DNA of 64,000 nt from Cavenderia fasciculata (taxonomy: Eukaryota > Evosea > Eumycetozoa > Acytosteliales > Cavenderiaceae), in NCBI RefSeq assembly GCF_000203815.1, contig NW_004457708.1:186001-250000 (forward strand). Reading direction: 5' to 3'. Below, piece by piece: positions 32,094 to 44,084 of the stretch (its first letter is position 1; every line of letters begins with the position of its first letter). The position numbers and the translations under genes were made by a program. Under the pieces are notes generated by a model. That model saw only the letters and a list, made by a program, of their open reading frames with translations, ran no database searches and was not told the DNA's origin.

Positions 32094-34869
32094 ATGGTGA
32101 AAGCATTTATAGAGGCATCAGGCGATAATGTAGAAACCTCTCCTTCACTATACGTCTTTTTCGATCGTGACCGATACCTGTTTGAATGCGGTGAAGGTAC
32201 ACAGAGATATGTGACACAACGTAACAGCTTTAGTTTGGCTAAACTCAATGCTATATTCCTCTCGTCGCTTTCATGGGACTCTGTAGGAGGTGTCATGGGC
32301 TCTCTGCTCACTATGAGCGATATTGGGACCAATGAGGTGGTCATTTATGCACCGGTCGGATTCTCGGCCATCTTACAAGCCGCCAAACCTTTCCTCAAGA
32401 GATCGTTGATTGTTCATGTCAAGGAAGTAGTCTCTTCACATCAATTTCAAGATGAATCATTACGTGTTCAAATCTTACCAATTTCAAATAAACCCAATAC
32501 TGAACAACAACAACAACAACAACCATCAGTTAATCATATTACAATTGGTGGTAATTCTCAATCATCCTCTTCTTCTAATAATAATAATAATAAGACACCA
32601 CAATCAGATGATGAAAATGAATCATCATCATCATCATTTGATCCAATCAATGCAGAATGTACAACAAGACAAGGGTCACCTCAATCAACCATTCTCTCAA
32701 CTACAACAACATCAAACCTTCAAGAAGATAGAGAAGACCAAACAAGAGAAACAAAGAGAAAGAAAACTGAAGAATCACCAGAGCAATCACTTAGATTTAC
32801 AGTTGACCAAGATACATCATCATCACCAGAACAACACAAGTCATTAGATTCACCAAGAAAATCAATTGATTCAGATGTTGTACATTGTTATATCGTTCGT
32901 AGTAATGAATTTGCAGGAACTTTTCTTCCAGACAAAGCAAAGGAACTTGGAATTCGTCCAGGTCCACTTTTTAAAAGATTGGTAGCTGGTGAATCACTTA
33001 CCAATCAAGATGGTATATTAGTTCATCCTCATCAAGTTATGGAACCTGCTTCTCCTTCTTCTGTATGTTGTAAATGAAAAATAGAAGAGAAATAGAAAAT
33101 AGTAACTAATTTTGTTTTGTTTGATATTTTTTGTTTAGAATATTGGAATTATTAGATGTCCAACAATTGAATATATTCAAGGAGTAATTGGATGTAAGGA
33201 GTTTTCAGAGTATTTTAGAAAAGATGATCCTACCAATGCTAAAAAGATATTGACAGTATTTCATATTGCACCCAAGGTGGTATTGAATCATCCCGATTAT
33301 TTGACATTTATAGAACGATTTGGAGATGAAACCAAACACATTATTATGAATCAAGAGAGTTGTCAATACTTTCCATCATTCCAACGTTCTGAGCAATTTG
33401 TCACTCAACTATCACTCTTGACATCATCCCTCTTCCCATCTGGTGTCAAACCACGTCAAGTTTCTCCCATTCTAACACCACAAAATGAAGCTCGTATTTC
33501 TCCATCACTCGCCAAAAATATGTTACCAATCAATAAGATCACTCGTGTAACTTTGGGTCCACCAAAACAAGCTGGTGAAATTGAATTTCTTTCTTTATCT
33601 GATTGTATAAATGATGGTTTAATTACTACTCCTGATAATACTAATCAACAAAATAATCAACAACAACAAAATATTTCTGAACAATCTAATAATCAAACTG
33701 AAGATTCAGAAATGAATTATAAAGTAGCAAAACAAGTAGTTGAAAAATGTGTTTTATCAAATTCAAAATTTTCAAGTCAAATGGAAGAGATCAAATCGAT
33801 GGAAGCCAAGTTGGAGAGTATGGAGAAATTGGATTCAGAGATGTATCCAAGAATATTGTTTACTGGGACGGGATCTGCTATCCCATCATTGTTGCGTAAT
33901 GTAACTGGTCATCATGTGTTGATGGAGACTGGTGCTGGTATGTTGTTGGATGCTGGTGAGGGGACGTTTGGACAAATGTCTCGTTTCTACGGTCCCGACA
34001 AGATCGACTATGTGTTGGCCGGTCTACGTGTCATTTGGATCTCCCATTTACACGCCGATCATCATTTGGGTACACCAGGCATTCTCCAGAAACGTTTAGA
34101 GTTGGAAAAACGTGATAATATCAAGTTGCCACCCGTCATTGTCATTGCACCACAGTCGATTATCACATGGCTCAACAAGACGGACAAGGTACGTCCGTTG
34201 GGTCATATAGGCATTTCGATCGATCGTATGGCCAATGAAATCAAGACACTCAAGCCTGCTTTAATCGATCTGGGTATTGTCGAGATTATCAATGTGCCTG
34301 TGATCCATTGTTACAAGGCGTTTGGTATTGTCGTCACACTCAAGAATGGCTTCAAGTTTACTTATTCAGGCGATACCCGTCCATGTCCGTTGTTGGCTTC
34401 AGAGGGTAAATCGTCAGACGTACTCTTGCACGAAGCAACCATGTCGGATGACTTGTGGGAAGAGGCCATCAAGAAACGTCACAGCACCGTTGGTGAAGCA
34501 CTCAAGGTTGGAAAAGACATGGGTGCCAAGTTTACCATCCTCACTCATTTCAGTCAACGTTATCCCAAGATGCCTCAACTCGAACAAAATCAACGCGCGC
34601 GATTCGGACTTGCCTTTGATCTCTTACAAGTCGCTCCCTTCCAATACCCACTTCTCGAAAGCTTGATCCAGCCTGCCAACACTCTAGCCGAATTCGAAAG
34701 ACTCAAAGATATCCAAGAACGTAATGATACAGTCTCTACTTCTGTCATTCCTAAAAAGGTAGGAGCTAAACAAAAGCAACAACAACAACAACAACAAAAA
34801 CAACAAAAAAGAAAACAAATTGATAATGATGATAAAGAAAATGAAAAAGAAAAGGAAAAGGAAAATTAA
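32094..34869 (+). CDS. elac2: tRNase Z, long form (ELAC2-like, about 899 aa)
   Basis: Two exons: 32094-33062 and 33139-34869 (phase 0). The enzyme cuts the 3' trailer from precursor tRNAs. The long form has a degenerate N-terminal metallo-beta-lactamase half (ECGEGTQRY, FLSSLSWDSVGGVMG) and a catalytic C-terminal half. The catalytic half has TGTGSAIPS, the zinc motif SHLHADHHLGT (about residues 624-634), FTYSGDTRPC (about 729-738), LLHEATMSDD and the HST box. The linker between the halves is poly-Q/N/S with acidic and basic patches. A Lys/Gln-rich tail ends the protein and may help nuclear or mitochondrial localisation; no clear N-terminal presequence is seen. The catalytic region has clearly richer GC codon use than the linker. 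Confidence 0.95.
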
Positions 34870-35046
34870 CATATTGTATAAAGATTTAAAAAAAAACGAG
34901 GGAGAAATTGAGGGAATAACCATTTATATATTATTATTATCACTACTATAGAGTAAATATTTAAAAAGATATAAAGTATTTTTGGTTCTAATTTTAATAA
35001 TTTTCTTTTTTTTTTCAAAAAATAACTATTTTAGATTTCACATTTA

Positions 35047-35445
35047 ATGGAACCAGAATATCCATTGATAGATTATGTTTCAAAACTATTTCCAAAGAAA
35101 CAAAAACCAGAAAAAACAACATTTAGAAAACCAATATCATTATTAAAAAGAGAACAAAAAGTAAAAGAAAAAGTAAAAGAAAGTAAACAACAACAACAAC
35201 ATCAACTTGGTGAAAGAAAACAAGAAGAAAGAAAAGGAAAAGGAAAAGGTCAACAACAACAACAACAAAAATTAAAAGTACCACTACCATCACAACTTTT
35301 AGAGGGATTGGAGGATAATGAAGAGATTCCAAATTTTCAAGAAACTCATAACCTACTTGCTAGTCGTTTAAAATCAACTAGACAACAACAAAAAGAATCA
35401 AATTCCTTTATTGTTGAATCAAGGGATCATTTTGAAAAAAAGAAA

Positions 35446-35476
<31 letters not shown>

Positions 35477-35481
35477 GAAGA

Positions 35482-35515
<34 letters not shown>

Positions 35516-35718
35516 GTAGTAGGAAAAATAGTAGTAAATCAGTTTCAAAGGAAGTTATTGATTTTGATAGAATTTTAAAAAATAATTATTCTACTTTTAA
35601 TAATAATACTAGTAGTAGTAGTAGAAGTAACCCTAACCTTGGCTATTATATAGGAACTAATTTAAATCATTTTTCAACTATAAACTATTTAAGGAATTTA
35701 ACAAAGTTATTTAAATAG
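35047..35718 (+). CDS. Hypothetical basic, low-complexity protein (223 aa)
   Basis: A single exon with a Lys/Gln/Asn-rich product. Two non-repetitive blocks (the first 40 residues, MEPEYPLIDYVSKLFPKKQ and following; and LPSQLLEGLEDNEEIPNFQETHNLLASRL around 80-115) suggest a real gene rather than random sequence. High basic charge fits a nucleolar or RNA-associated protein, but I recognise no domain. A T-rich stretch ending in TTTTAG at 35034 could be an acceptor from a short 5' exon. Confidence 0.6.
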
Positions 35719-36004
35719 TAAATAAATAAATAATAATAAATAATTTAATTTAATGTTTTTTTTTTTAAATTAAAATATATTACTTTCTCGTTGAGAGAAA
35801 TCACACAATTTTATTTTGAGGTTTCAGTTCGAATCAAAGGTACTTAGGAATTTAGTCCCCCCTCCTCCTTTCCCTCCTCCTCCTCCTGTGTCTACACTCA
35901 CTCGCCATTCCACTCACTCACTCACTTTTCTTCTTCTTTTGTTTTAGTTTCTTTATTCTATTATTAACAACGATGATGATGATGATGATTTAGTTTCGTT
36001 GTAA

Positions 36005-36477
36005 ATGAATAGTAATAGTAGTAGTAATAATAATAGTAGGAGAAGTAGAAGTAGAAGCAGTAGTGGTCTTCGTTATCCTCGTAGTTCTGGTCGTCAAAGT
36101 TCAAAACCTTCGGACCGTTTAAACGAGTTGTTACTTTGTTTACATTTACAATGCAAGACATTCAAGAATCAATGTATAGATGGTGTACATGTCTTTGCGT
36201 TTAGGTCAAGACGAGGAAGAATCAAGCATGACAGTGACTACCACAGCAAGCCATGCGAACGAATAGATCCCTCTATCGAGTGTCCTGGATGTGCTCGATT
36301 TTCCGTTAAAGAAGGGAAGGCTTGTCCTCATCAAGGCTGCAAAAGAACCTACCTCGGCACCAAACATGTAAATTGTCTTCAATCACATAGAGACTGTCCT
36401 AAATCTTGCAAGATTTGCATTGATTTAAAATCACATAGTGAATACAATAGTCTTATAACTAGAAATAGAACTAGAAG

Positions 36478-36561
<84 letters not shown>

Positions 36562-37870
36562 AAGTAGTGATAGTGATGACAGTGACAGTAGTGGAGATAG
36601 TGAAAGTGAAAGTGATAGTGATAGTGATAGTGATGATAGCAGTAGTTATAGTGATAGTGAAGGTAGTAGTGATGGTAGTGATGTTAGTAGTGATGAAAAA
36701 GCTACTACTACCACTACTACTACGACCGCTACTACTACTAATAGTGAAAGTGAAAAGGAATGTTATCATGGATTACTACTCAAAAGAAAATTGGTCACTA
36801 AACAACAACAATCATCAATCATGGAAACAAAGACAAAAAAGATTAAAGAAGATGATGATGATGATGAAGATGATCCATCTTTATCTTTATTGAAAACAAC
36901 AATAACAATACCAAAATTGAATTCAACACCACGATTGGAAACTACTAAAATGGATTGTTGTAATCCAGATCACCAAAAACTTTGGGCTTACTCTCCTTTG
37001 GGAATTCCTGTCAACAACAACAACAACAATAGTACTAATGGTTTAGAGACAGATTCTCAGACATCAACACAATGTCACCAATGTTTAATTTGGAACAAAT
37101 ATCATCAACCTCCATTTACAATGAAAGAAGTGTTTAGTGATACTAACGTAGTAGACAACTTGGTTACAATCGCTTCTTCGAAACAACAACTACCATATTC
37201 TTGGAATCGAATGGGTAGTACTAAAGCCGATGGTATCAACTTTACAAAGTACCAATACAATTGTAGTGTCACTGATTGTGAATGTATCAAATTGGTTCAA
37301 CACTATCCAATCAATCACGATAACAATCGTTATATTGAATTGATTATCTATCAAGGAGTTCATAATCATCCCTCCAATAATAGCAAACCTCTTACTATTA
37401 AAATACCCTTGACTCCTACTCCACAACGTCCTCCTCCTCTTTCTCTCTTTTCAGCATCGACAAGAACCTGTACAAACTTGGATCACCAACAGATTTGTAA
37501 TACAAATCCAATCGCTCTATCAACTTTATTATTTATTAAAAATAATACAATTTGCAAACAATGTAAACGATTTATTAATGATCAACAACAACCAACTACC
37601 GAAACTATTCAAATTAATAATAATAATAACAATATTAATCAAATTAATAATATTGATATTAATATTAATAATAATAATAATAATCATTCCCATCCTCCTC
37701 CTCCTTCAACTACTTCAATTATAACTGAACCAATCATTGATTATAATACAACAACACCAACAACAACAACAACAACAAAACAAAATGGATTATCATCATT
37801 CAAAACCGACTCTGAACCTTTTATTCAAAATTTGGTTAGCATGTTATTAAATGGAATCAAAAAGGAATAG
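36005..37870 (+). CDS. Cys-rich protein with a WRKY/FLYWCH-like zinc finger (621 aa)
   Basis: A single exon. Residues about 45-145 form a Cys/His-rich block (LCLHLQC, ECPGCARF, ACPHQGCKR, CPKSCKICID) of unknown type. Long poly-N, Ser/Asp and Thr tracts follow. Residues about 396-455 read as a WRKY-GCM1/FLYWCH-like finger: SWNRMGSTKADG, then YNC-SVTD-C, a 27-residue spacer with hydrophobic strands, and YQGVHNHP, i.e. C-X4-C-X27-H-N-H. Plant WRKY fingers have WRKYGQK at the first strand and C-X4-5-C-X22-23-H-X-H with a GxHNH end; here the first strand is WNRMGSTK. DNA binding is therefore a reasonable inference. Two further Cys pairs (CHQCLIW; CKQCKRF) lie around residues 358 and 520. Confidence 0.7.
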
Positions 37871-38076
37871 AACAATAGATAGAATGAATATTTATTTATC
37901 AAGCTAAAAAAGACAACTAATCTAATAATAAAGTTGTGTTTGGCCAAACATTTATTTATTTATTTATTTATTTGCATAAGTAATTTGCTCTTTACATATG
38001 ATGTTTTAAAAATAATGATCAAGTTGTAGGTAGGGGGACTGGGTAGTCCCAATTGTTGATCTAAAGACCCCAACAA

Positions 38077-38220
38077 TTAGCAACCATCAGAACAACGGTT
38101 TTGGCATCTGAAATCATTCTCCTTGCATGATGAACAACATGGCATTCCATAAGCTACATTAAGAGATCCCAAAAGGGCAAACAAGAACAAGACCAAGAGA
38201 ATTAAAAACTTTGCTTCCAT
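38077..38220 (-). CDS. Small secreted Cys-rich peptide (47 aa)
   Basis: On the minus strand an ATG at 38220 opens 47 codons ending in TAA (38077-38079). Residues 1-25 or so are a strong signal peptide (MEAKFLILLVLFLFALLG, then a cleavable SLNVAYG). The mature part has six cysteines in 21 residues (pattern CC-x2-C-x6-C-x3-C-x3-C) and charged residues between them. A 5' UTR intron is likely: TTTTTTAG lies two bases before the ATG, with a GTTTGT donor at 38313, and a TATAAAT box at 38434-38440 would drive it. A TATA box, UTR intron and compact secreted ORF suggest a highly expressed peptide. I do not recognise the family; the peptide might be a signal, an antimicrobial or a structural peptide. 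Confidence 0.72.
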   Translation of the reverse strand: MEAKFLILLVLFLFALLGSLNVAYGMPCCSSCKENDFRCQNRCSDGC

Positions 38221-38432
38221 TTCTAAAAAAGAAAAAGAAAAAGAAAAAGAAAAAAATTAACAAAGGTTCCAGTGGATGGATTTAATTTAATATTAGTTTG
38301 AAAATATACAAACTTTAAAATTTGATTTGATTGATTAGATTAATTGAATAATTTGATTAGATTGAATATTATTTGATTGATTGAATGAATTGATTTGATG
38401 ATTTGAAATTGGACTTGGAAGGAGGAGTCTTG

Positions 38433-38440
38433 TATTTATA
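38433..38440 (-). promoter_or_regulatory. TATA box of the small secreted peptide gene
   Basis: On the minus strand the sequence reads TATAAATA. It lies about 120 bases upstream of the inferred 5' UTR intron donor, followed by a leader rich in CAATCAATC-type sequence. No other TATA element is nearby. Confidence 0.5.
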
Positions 38441-39090
38441 CCTTTCTTTTTACAATTGAATTTCCAAAAAATGATGGTGATCCATGAAATTATTAATAGA
38501 ATTAATCGAAGAAAGGATAACTCTTGTAAAATGATTAGATTGGAAGAAGTAGGGTCGATTCAAATTTGCATCAAGGAGATAAAATTAAGTGATCATAACA
38601 AATATGGCATTGAATGAATTACTATTCTTGTGTAAAGTTCAAGGATGATCAACCACACTATTGACTTTTGATTGACGATTGGTAACTTCACGTGAGCTTT
38701 GCTAAAACTTTGAAATTTACTGGTTAACTGGGGGAGGGCATTCATTCACTTACAAATCAACACCAATCTATTCGATGTGTGGGTACTCTGATCTTCCCAT
38801 CAATCAAATCATTTTTTTATGCTTTATCTCTTGGAATTCACACACATAAATAAATACACAGAAATTGTTTTGTGAAATTTCATATAATATCTGTATCGAT
38901 AGAAATTGCACACATAATATATATATACATTATCTACTCTTTTCTGACAATATTAAAGGTTGAATGAATAATATTAATTGCATTGACCGCCAAAAATCTG
39001 AGTATCAATAACGAATTCAATACGAAGGGGGTTGACCAGTCTGACAAAAGAGACACTTGATAATATATTTTTGAACACAATTGTTATAAC
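38441..39090. other. Intergenic, no gene seen
   Basis: About 650 bases lie between the divergent peptide and pyroglutamyl-peptidase genes. I see only short, stop-broken frames and no RNA gene. Confidence 0.4.
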
Positions 39091-39936
39091 ATGTCAACAA
39101 CAACAACAACAAGAAAGACCAAGTTTATAATCACAGGGTTTGGTAAATTTGCAAATGTAGTTGACAATCCTTCAACTCATTTGATCAATCATTTACAAAA
39201 GTCATTACATACTTTGAATACTGTAACTATCTAAAGACAAAGCATCGTGATGATCATAATAATACACATTATTGATACATTGTTATTTCACACAGACAAA
39301 GAACTTTGAAGTAGTAAAGACTGATATCTTGGAGGTATCAGCTCAAGCTGTTAACAAATATCTTCAAGACATTGAAACAAATGTATTAAAAGTGAATAAT
39401 AATAATAATAACAATAATAATACAACTGATGCTGATGATCATCAAGATAATATAGTACTATTACATTTGGGTGTCTCTGGATTAGCTAAAGAATTGAATA
39501 TTGAAAGATTTGGTTGGAATTGTAAGATAGAGAACATACATATAAATAATTTGTACAATATAAATCAGAGTGTATAAACTAATTATAATTATATAATTAT
39601 TTACTGTTAGGTGCAAACTTTGCAAATCCAGATGAAGCAGGATGGACAGCTTTAAATGAAGCAATCAATGATACATGTCAAATTCACAACTCTATTGAAA
39701 CGAATCTACCTACCAATCAACTTGTCAATAGTCTTGCCGGCAAGAAGCACAAAGTGCAAGAATCAACGGATCCAGGTAGATTCATTTGCAACTATATCTA
39801 TTTCTCATCGTTGTGTCTATCACAGAGATACAAGTGTAAATCATTATTTGTTCATATTCCACATTTCGAAGCTATCGATTTTGATTCTCAAGTTTGTTTT
39901 ATATTAGATCTATTGGATACTATTATTTCCCTTTAA
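39091..39936 (+). CDS. pgpep1: Pyroglutamyl-peptidase I (peptidase C15, 227 aa)
   Basis: Three exons: 39091-39222, 39296-39521 and 39611-39936, phases 0 and 1. The cytosolic cysteine peptidase removes N-terminal pyroglutamate from peptides. FIITGFGKF with DNPS at the N terminus, LHLGVSG in the middle and STDPGRFICNYIYF with catalytic Cys179, followed by LFVHIP with catalytic His201, are the family signatures. The length is near the usual 209-220 aa. A poly-N insert (about residues 75-85) sits between two conserved blocks, in what should be a surface loop. Confidence 0.93.
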
Positions 39937-40189
39937 AAAAAAACAAAATATAATAATAATAATAATGTACATTTTAAAATATAATAATATAATAAAAACA
40001 ACAAACAAACACCATCAACCACAGGTTAACAACAACAACAACAAACAACTCTTGTTTTATTTAAAAAATATTTTATATATATTTAAAAAGGAAAATGTAT
40101 ATATATGTGTGGTCAAAGAAAGAGACATCATCATAATCACACGAAAAATATAGAGATATATATATTTATATTTAGAGAGAGAGATAGGA

Positions 40190-40699
40190 ATGGATGATTT
40201 ATATTCAGCATCAAATGATTATAATATGTGGTTGGATCAACGAGAACAAGAACAACAAGTACCAAGGTCATCATCATCGATAGTGAATAGTGGTGGTGGT
40301 GGTGGATATCAATTGGAAGGGGATGACCAATATGAAGATGAAGATGATTTCCTTCTCCCCTCTTCAAACGATATCGATCCATACCTCTTTATCACTGAAA
40401 AGAAAAAGTTGATGGAAAAAAAAAGAATGGAAAGAGAATTAAAGGAATGTCTCTTGTTGTTATTCTCTGGATTCTGTATCTTTTGTCTTTGGATACTTTC
40501 TCTTCAATATTGGAAGAGTCGATCACCAGTTGTAAGAGGATTGGTCAAACTACAAATTGGTCTGTTCATCCTATTCCTTGTCTTTTTGTGTACAATCTCG
40601 TTTTACACTATCGCTAGAATCGTTTCTTCTGGTTTCACTTTGGATTTTAATTTTGATCCTTCTCCATTCTTTAAAAAAACATTTTCTTTAACAATATAA
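40190..40699 (+). CDS. Hypothetical two-pass membrane protein (169 aa)
   Basis: A single exon. The N-terminal 85 residues are hydrophilic and acidic with a Ser/Gly run, ending in a charged helix (EKKKLMEKKRMERELKE). Two membrane segments follow: about 88-106 (LLLLFSGFCIFCLWILSLQ) and about 122-144 (LQIGLFILFLVFLCTISFY), joined by a basic loop. The amino terminus is probably cytosolic. No family is recognised. The preceding gene ends about 250 bases upstream in AT-rich DNA. Confidence 0.6.
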   Translation: MDDLYSASNDYNMWLDQREQEQQVPRSSSSIVNSGGGGGYQLEGDDQYEDEDDFLLPSSNDIDPYLFITEKKKLMEKKRMERELKECLLLLFSGFCIFCLWILSLQYWKSRSPVVRGLVKLQIGLFILFLVFLCTISFYTIARIVSSGFTLDFNFDPSPFFKKTFSLTI

Positions 40700-41418
40700 A
40701 TTAAATAAATATAAATCAAATTTGAAATGAATATGATTTCTTTTTTTTTTTTTGTTTTTAAAAACTATAATTTTATTTATATTGTTATTCATCATTATGA
40801 TCTTTAAGGTTGGTATCTGATTAAAAAGTAAGGTAAGAAAGAAAATAAAAGTTAGTTATTATGTTATTAAAAAAAGTATAAAAAAAGGAATAAGGATAAT
40901 AAATTTGATTTGTAGTGACGGAATCAGTCGGTATTTGTAATAATTGTCTTTCAGAGATATCGTCAGGCAATGTAGATAAATTTGGTCATCATCTTGGTCA
41001 CTTTGTACAAATATATCATCCTTTTCTTCTTTAGTATGAAAACTTACAAGTTGAAGTTGAAGATGATTAAAAAAAATGACTCGGTTTTCGTCTTTTTGTG
41101 TCACACATTCTCATTGGGTTCAAAAAAAAAAAAACAAAAAAATAAAATAAAAACATTTTAAAAAAAATAAATGCCCTTTTAAATTATTTTGAACCATCCA
41201 AATTCTGTATATAAAAGTAATAAAATCTTAATAAAAGATAAAAACTTTAGAAAGAATATACTAAACTTTTTTTTTTATCAAATTTATTAACCTTTTTTTT
41301 ATTTTTTATTTTTTTTTTAATATCCAAAATCCAATACTTTTCAAGTTCATTTGTTGTTGGATCGGATACTACTACTACTTACAGACATTGATCAATTATT
41401 CGACAATCATCACATATC
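40700..41418. other. Intergenic with a doubtful minus-strand ORF (40859-41104)
   Basis: These 720 bases are A/T-rich. On the minus strand 41104-40859 is open for 81 codons, and a different frame there reads LPDDISERQLLQIPTDSV, which looks protein-like, but no consistent model with start, splice sites and stop could be assembled. It may be a small broken gene. Confidence 0.25.
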
Positions 41419-43252
41419 ATGTCAAACGAAGACAAGACGCCATTATATCAAGAGAATGAAAAGGTATTAGTACATCATCAAAATACAATCTATGAAGCAA
41501 AGGTAAGTAAATAGTAATTTTTGCACAATGATTATAATCTATCTCAAGATGATTAACTTGTTTATTTGTCTTTTTCTTAGGTTCTTAAACATGAATATAA
41601 AGTAGATCCAAAGAAATCAAGTGATCCTAAGAAATACCATTACTACTTTATACATTATCTTGGTTGGAATGAAAAGTAAGAAATGATACATACTCCTCTT
41701 TGTATATAGTATACTTTTGTTAACATTATGATGATCATTTGTTTAAAAAAAAAAAGATGGAATGAATGGGTAGAACAATCAAGATTACTAAAATATAATG
41801 AACAAAATGTTGAATTGATGGTATCTATACGAGGTAGAACAAGGTTAGGTCCACCGGGTCCACCCATCGTCCCATTAACCTCAAAGAAAAAATCAAAGAA
41901 TGGTAATAGTAGCAGTACTGCTGCTGGAGGAGATGAATCAACATCTACTACTTCAACAACAACAACAACAACAACTAGTACTAGTACCGCTTCATCGTCA
42001 TCGTCGTCATCATCATCACATCATAAAAGAAAAAGAGAGATACCATCAAATATAAACATAGAGATACCAGAGGTTTTAAAAAAGATACTAGTAGATGATT
42101 GGAATTTCATTACAAACGATAAATCAGTTGGGTATCAAAGATTAAAAAAAACAAGAACAATCAAATTTATTAACCCTTTGATCCTCATCTCTCTCTTTCT
42201 CGATCTATCTATCTTTGTCTCTTTATATTAATAGATTGTATCACTACCAAGAAACCCATCTATTAAAACTTTATTAGACGATTTTGTAAATAATAACAAG
42301 TATGTAACACAACAGTCGATAATAACAATGATCAAACGATCAACTTATCTAATTTTTTTTAATCTATCTAGTAACAATGTTGAAACAAGATTAATAGTTG
42401 AAGGAGTGATCAGTTATTTCAACAAAGCATTGGGGTGTCAACTATTATACAAGTTTGAGAGACCTCAGTACAGTGATATTCTCAAGAATCATCCCGATAA
42501 ACCTCTCTCGGAAATATATGGTGCAGAGCATTTATTAAGATTATTTGGTATGTATAACTTTTGACTACTACTACTACTATAGTAGTGACAGACAATCATC
42601 TGTGATTGGTGTCAAAAAGAGAGCAATCTGTTACCCTAACCCTACCCTAACCTTTTTTTTTTTTTAAATGTACAATAGTTAAGCTACCGGAATTTATATC
42701 AATATCAGAAATGATCCCAGAAACTGTAATCATTTTAACTAAAACCATCGATGAAATTGTCAAGTATGTATCAATCAACAGAGGAATTATATTTATAATA
42801 TTATAAATTTTATTTTTGTTTAGTGTCTTTTTTTAATTCCTACTGGCTAGATGACAACATCCTTGCTTTTATAATTTTATCATTATATTATATTTGTATT
42901 TTTGATTGATGACCATCTAAAAGGAACAAGCGATTAAAAACAAACTAATCGTAATCGATTAATTAGAATTACACCCCCATCTCTCACAATCCAACAACTG
43001 TCACTCTCTCAATTGACATGTGCGGTACACGTACCCGTACTCTTACACACCCCACTCGCGCGCGCGTAAATCAATCATATCATTTTCACCCCACCAATGT
43101 GTTTTGATTTTATAAAATATGTGTATATTTAAATTAATTAATTAACCTATTATTATTCATTTTTTAGATACTTGGAAAGAAATATTTCTACATTATTCTT
43201 GAAAGAATATAATCCGGTTACTTCATACTATAATAGATTGGCTTCAAGTTAA
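41419..43252 (+). CDS. MRG15/Eaf3-type chromatin protein (chromo barrel plus MRG domain, 319 aa)
   Basis: Seven exons: 41419-41502, 41581-41675, 41757-42126, 42235-42299, 42372-42547, 42679-42763 and 43168-43252; all phases agree. The N-terminal chromo barrel (VLVHHQNTIYEAKVLKHEY, HYLGWNEKWNEWV) should bind methylated H3K36. A Ser/Thr-rich linker is followed by the MRG domain: ILVDDWNFIT, LPRNPSIKTLLDDF, LLYKFERPQYSDIL, HPDKPLSEIYGAEHLLRLF, as in human MORF4L1. The protein belongs to NuA4/TIP60 acetyltransferase and Sin3-Rpd3 deacetylase complexes. Exon 3 seems to end at a GTTGGG donor: this choice alone preserves the spacing ITNDKS-IVSLP seen in the family, and it should be checked with RNA data. 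The PHF12-like protein in this window is a known partner type of MRG15 in animals. Confidence 0.9.
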
Positions 43253-44084
43253 AAAAAAAATCAACAATACCACAACAACAATCACAATATTACCAACTTT
43301 TGCCATAAACTAAAAATTTATATATATATAGGTAAAATTAAATTAATTTAAATTATCTCCTTTTTAAAAAAAAAAAGAATAATAATAATATCACCCTAAA
43401 TGGAAACAAAAAATTAGTCAAGTGTTGAACAACAATGGTGCGATCGGTGTATATTTTGGCATTGATGACAATATCAAAAAAAACCCCCACACTCCCACCC
43501 ATCAAATTATATCTCTATCATTGATGTTAATTTTTTTCATTGACACTGATGATAATTGCTATTATCATTGTCGAATTAATCAATTTGGGGGAAGCAAGGA
43601 GATTGATTGGATGTAACAAGTGTGAAATTAAAATAACAAATAACTTGTGCGTATATCCAATACCACCATATTAATGTTTAATCTTTAATCTCGCTTCCAA
43701 AACAAGAAAATGAATATGTATGACAATGATTTTGGATAGATATTGGGCGCATTCATACCCTTGGAGAATCTCAAGATTTAAATCACATTTTTTTTTTTTA
43801 CTTTAGGTCTCATTCCAACCCATTAAAAGAGAGTGCAATGTTGTTGATTGGGGGGAGGATTACCCTTTTATAGAATCATTTTATTATCATCAAGGAAATT
43901 GATAAATTTGATCATTTCAAATACCAAAAAAAAAAAACAATTAATCATCAATATTTATATCTTGTATATATAGAAAACCATTTCATCAATCCATCAATCA
44001 ATTAAATTAATTTATCTATAAATATATTTAACCAATTGTTACTTTTTATATTAATTAATCAAATTTTCCTTTTTCGTTTCAAGA
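43253..44084. other. Intergenic, no gene supported
   Basis: About 830 bases. A short frame at 43391-43500 reads NNNGAIGVYFGIDDNI and could be a trace of an old gene, but it has no partner exon. The rest is AT-rich with A and T runs. Confidence 0.35.

Noticed and set aside
39965-40153. Plus-strand ORF of 62 codons upstream of the two-pass membrane protein
   Set aside because: Composition is that of AT-rich leader DNA; it has no domain and ends before the real start.
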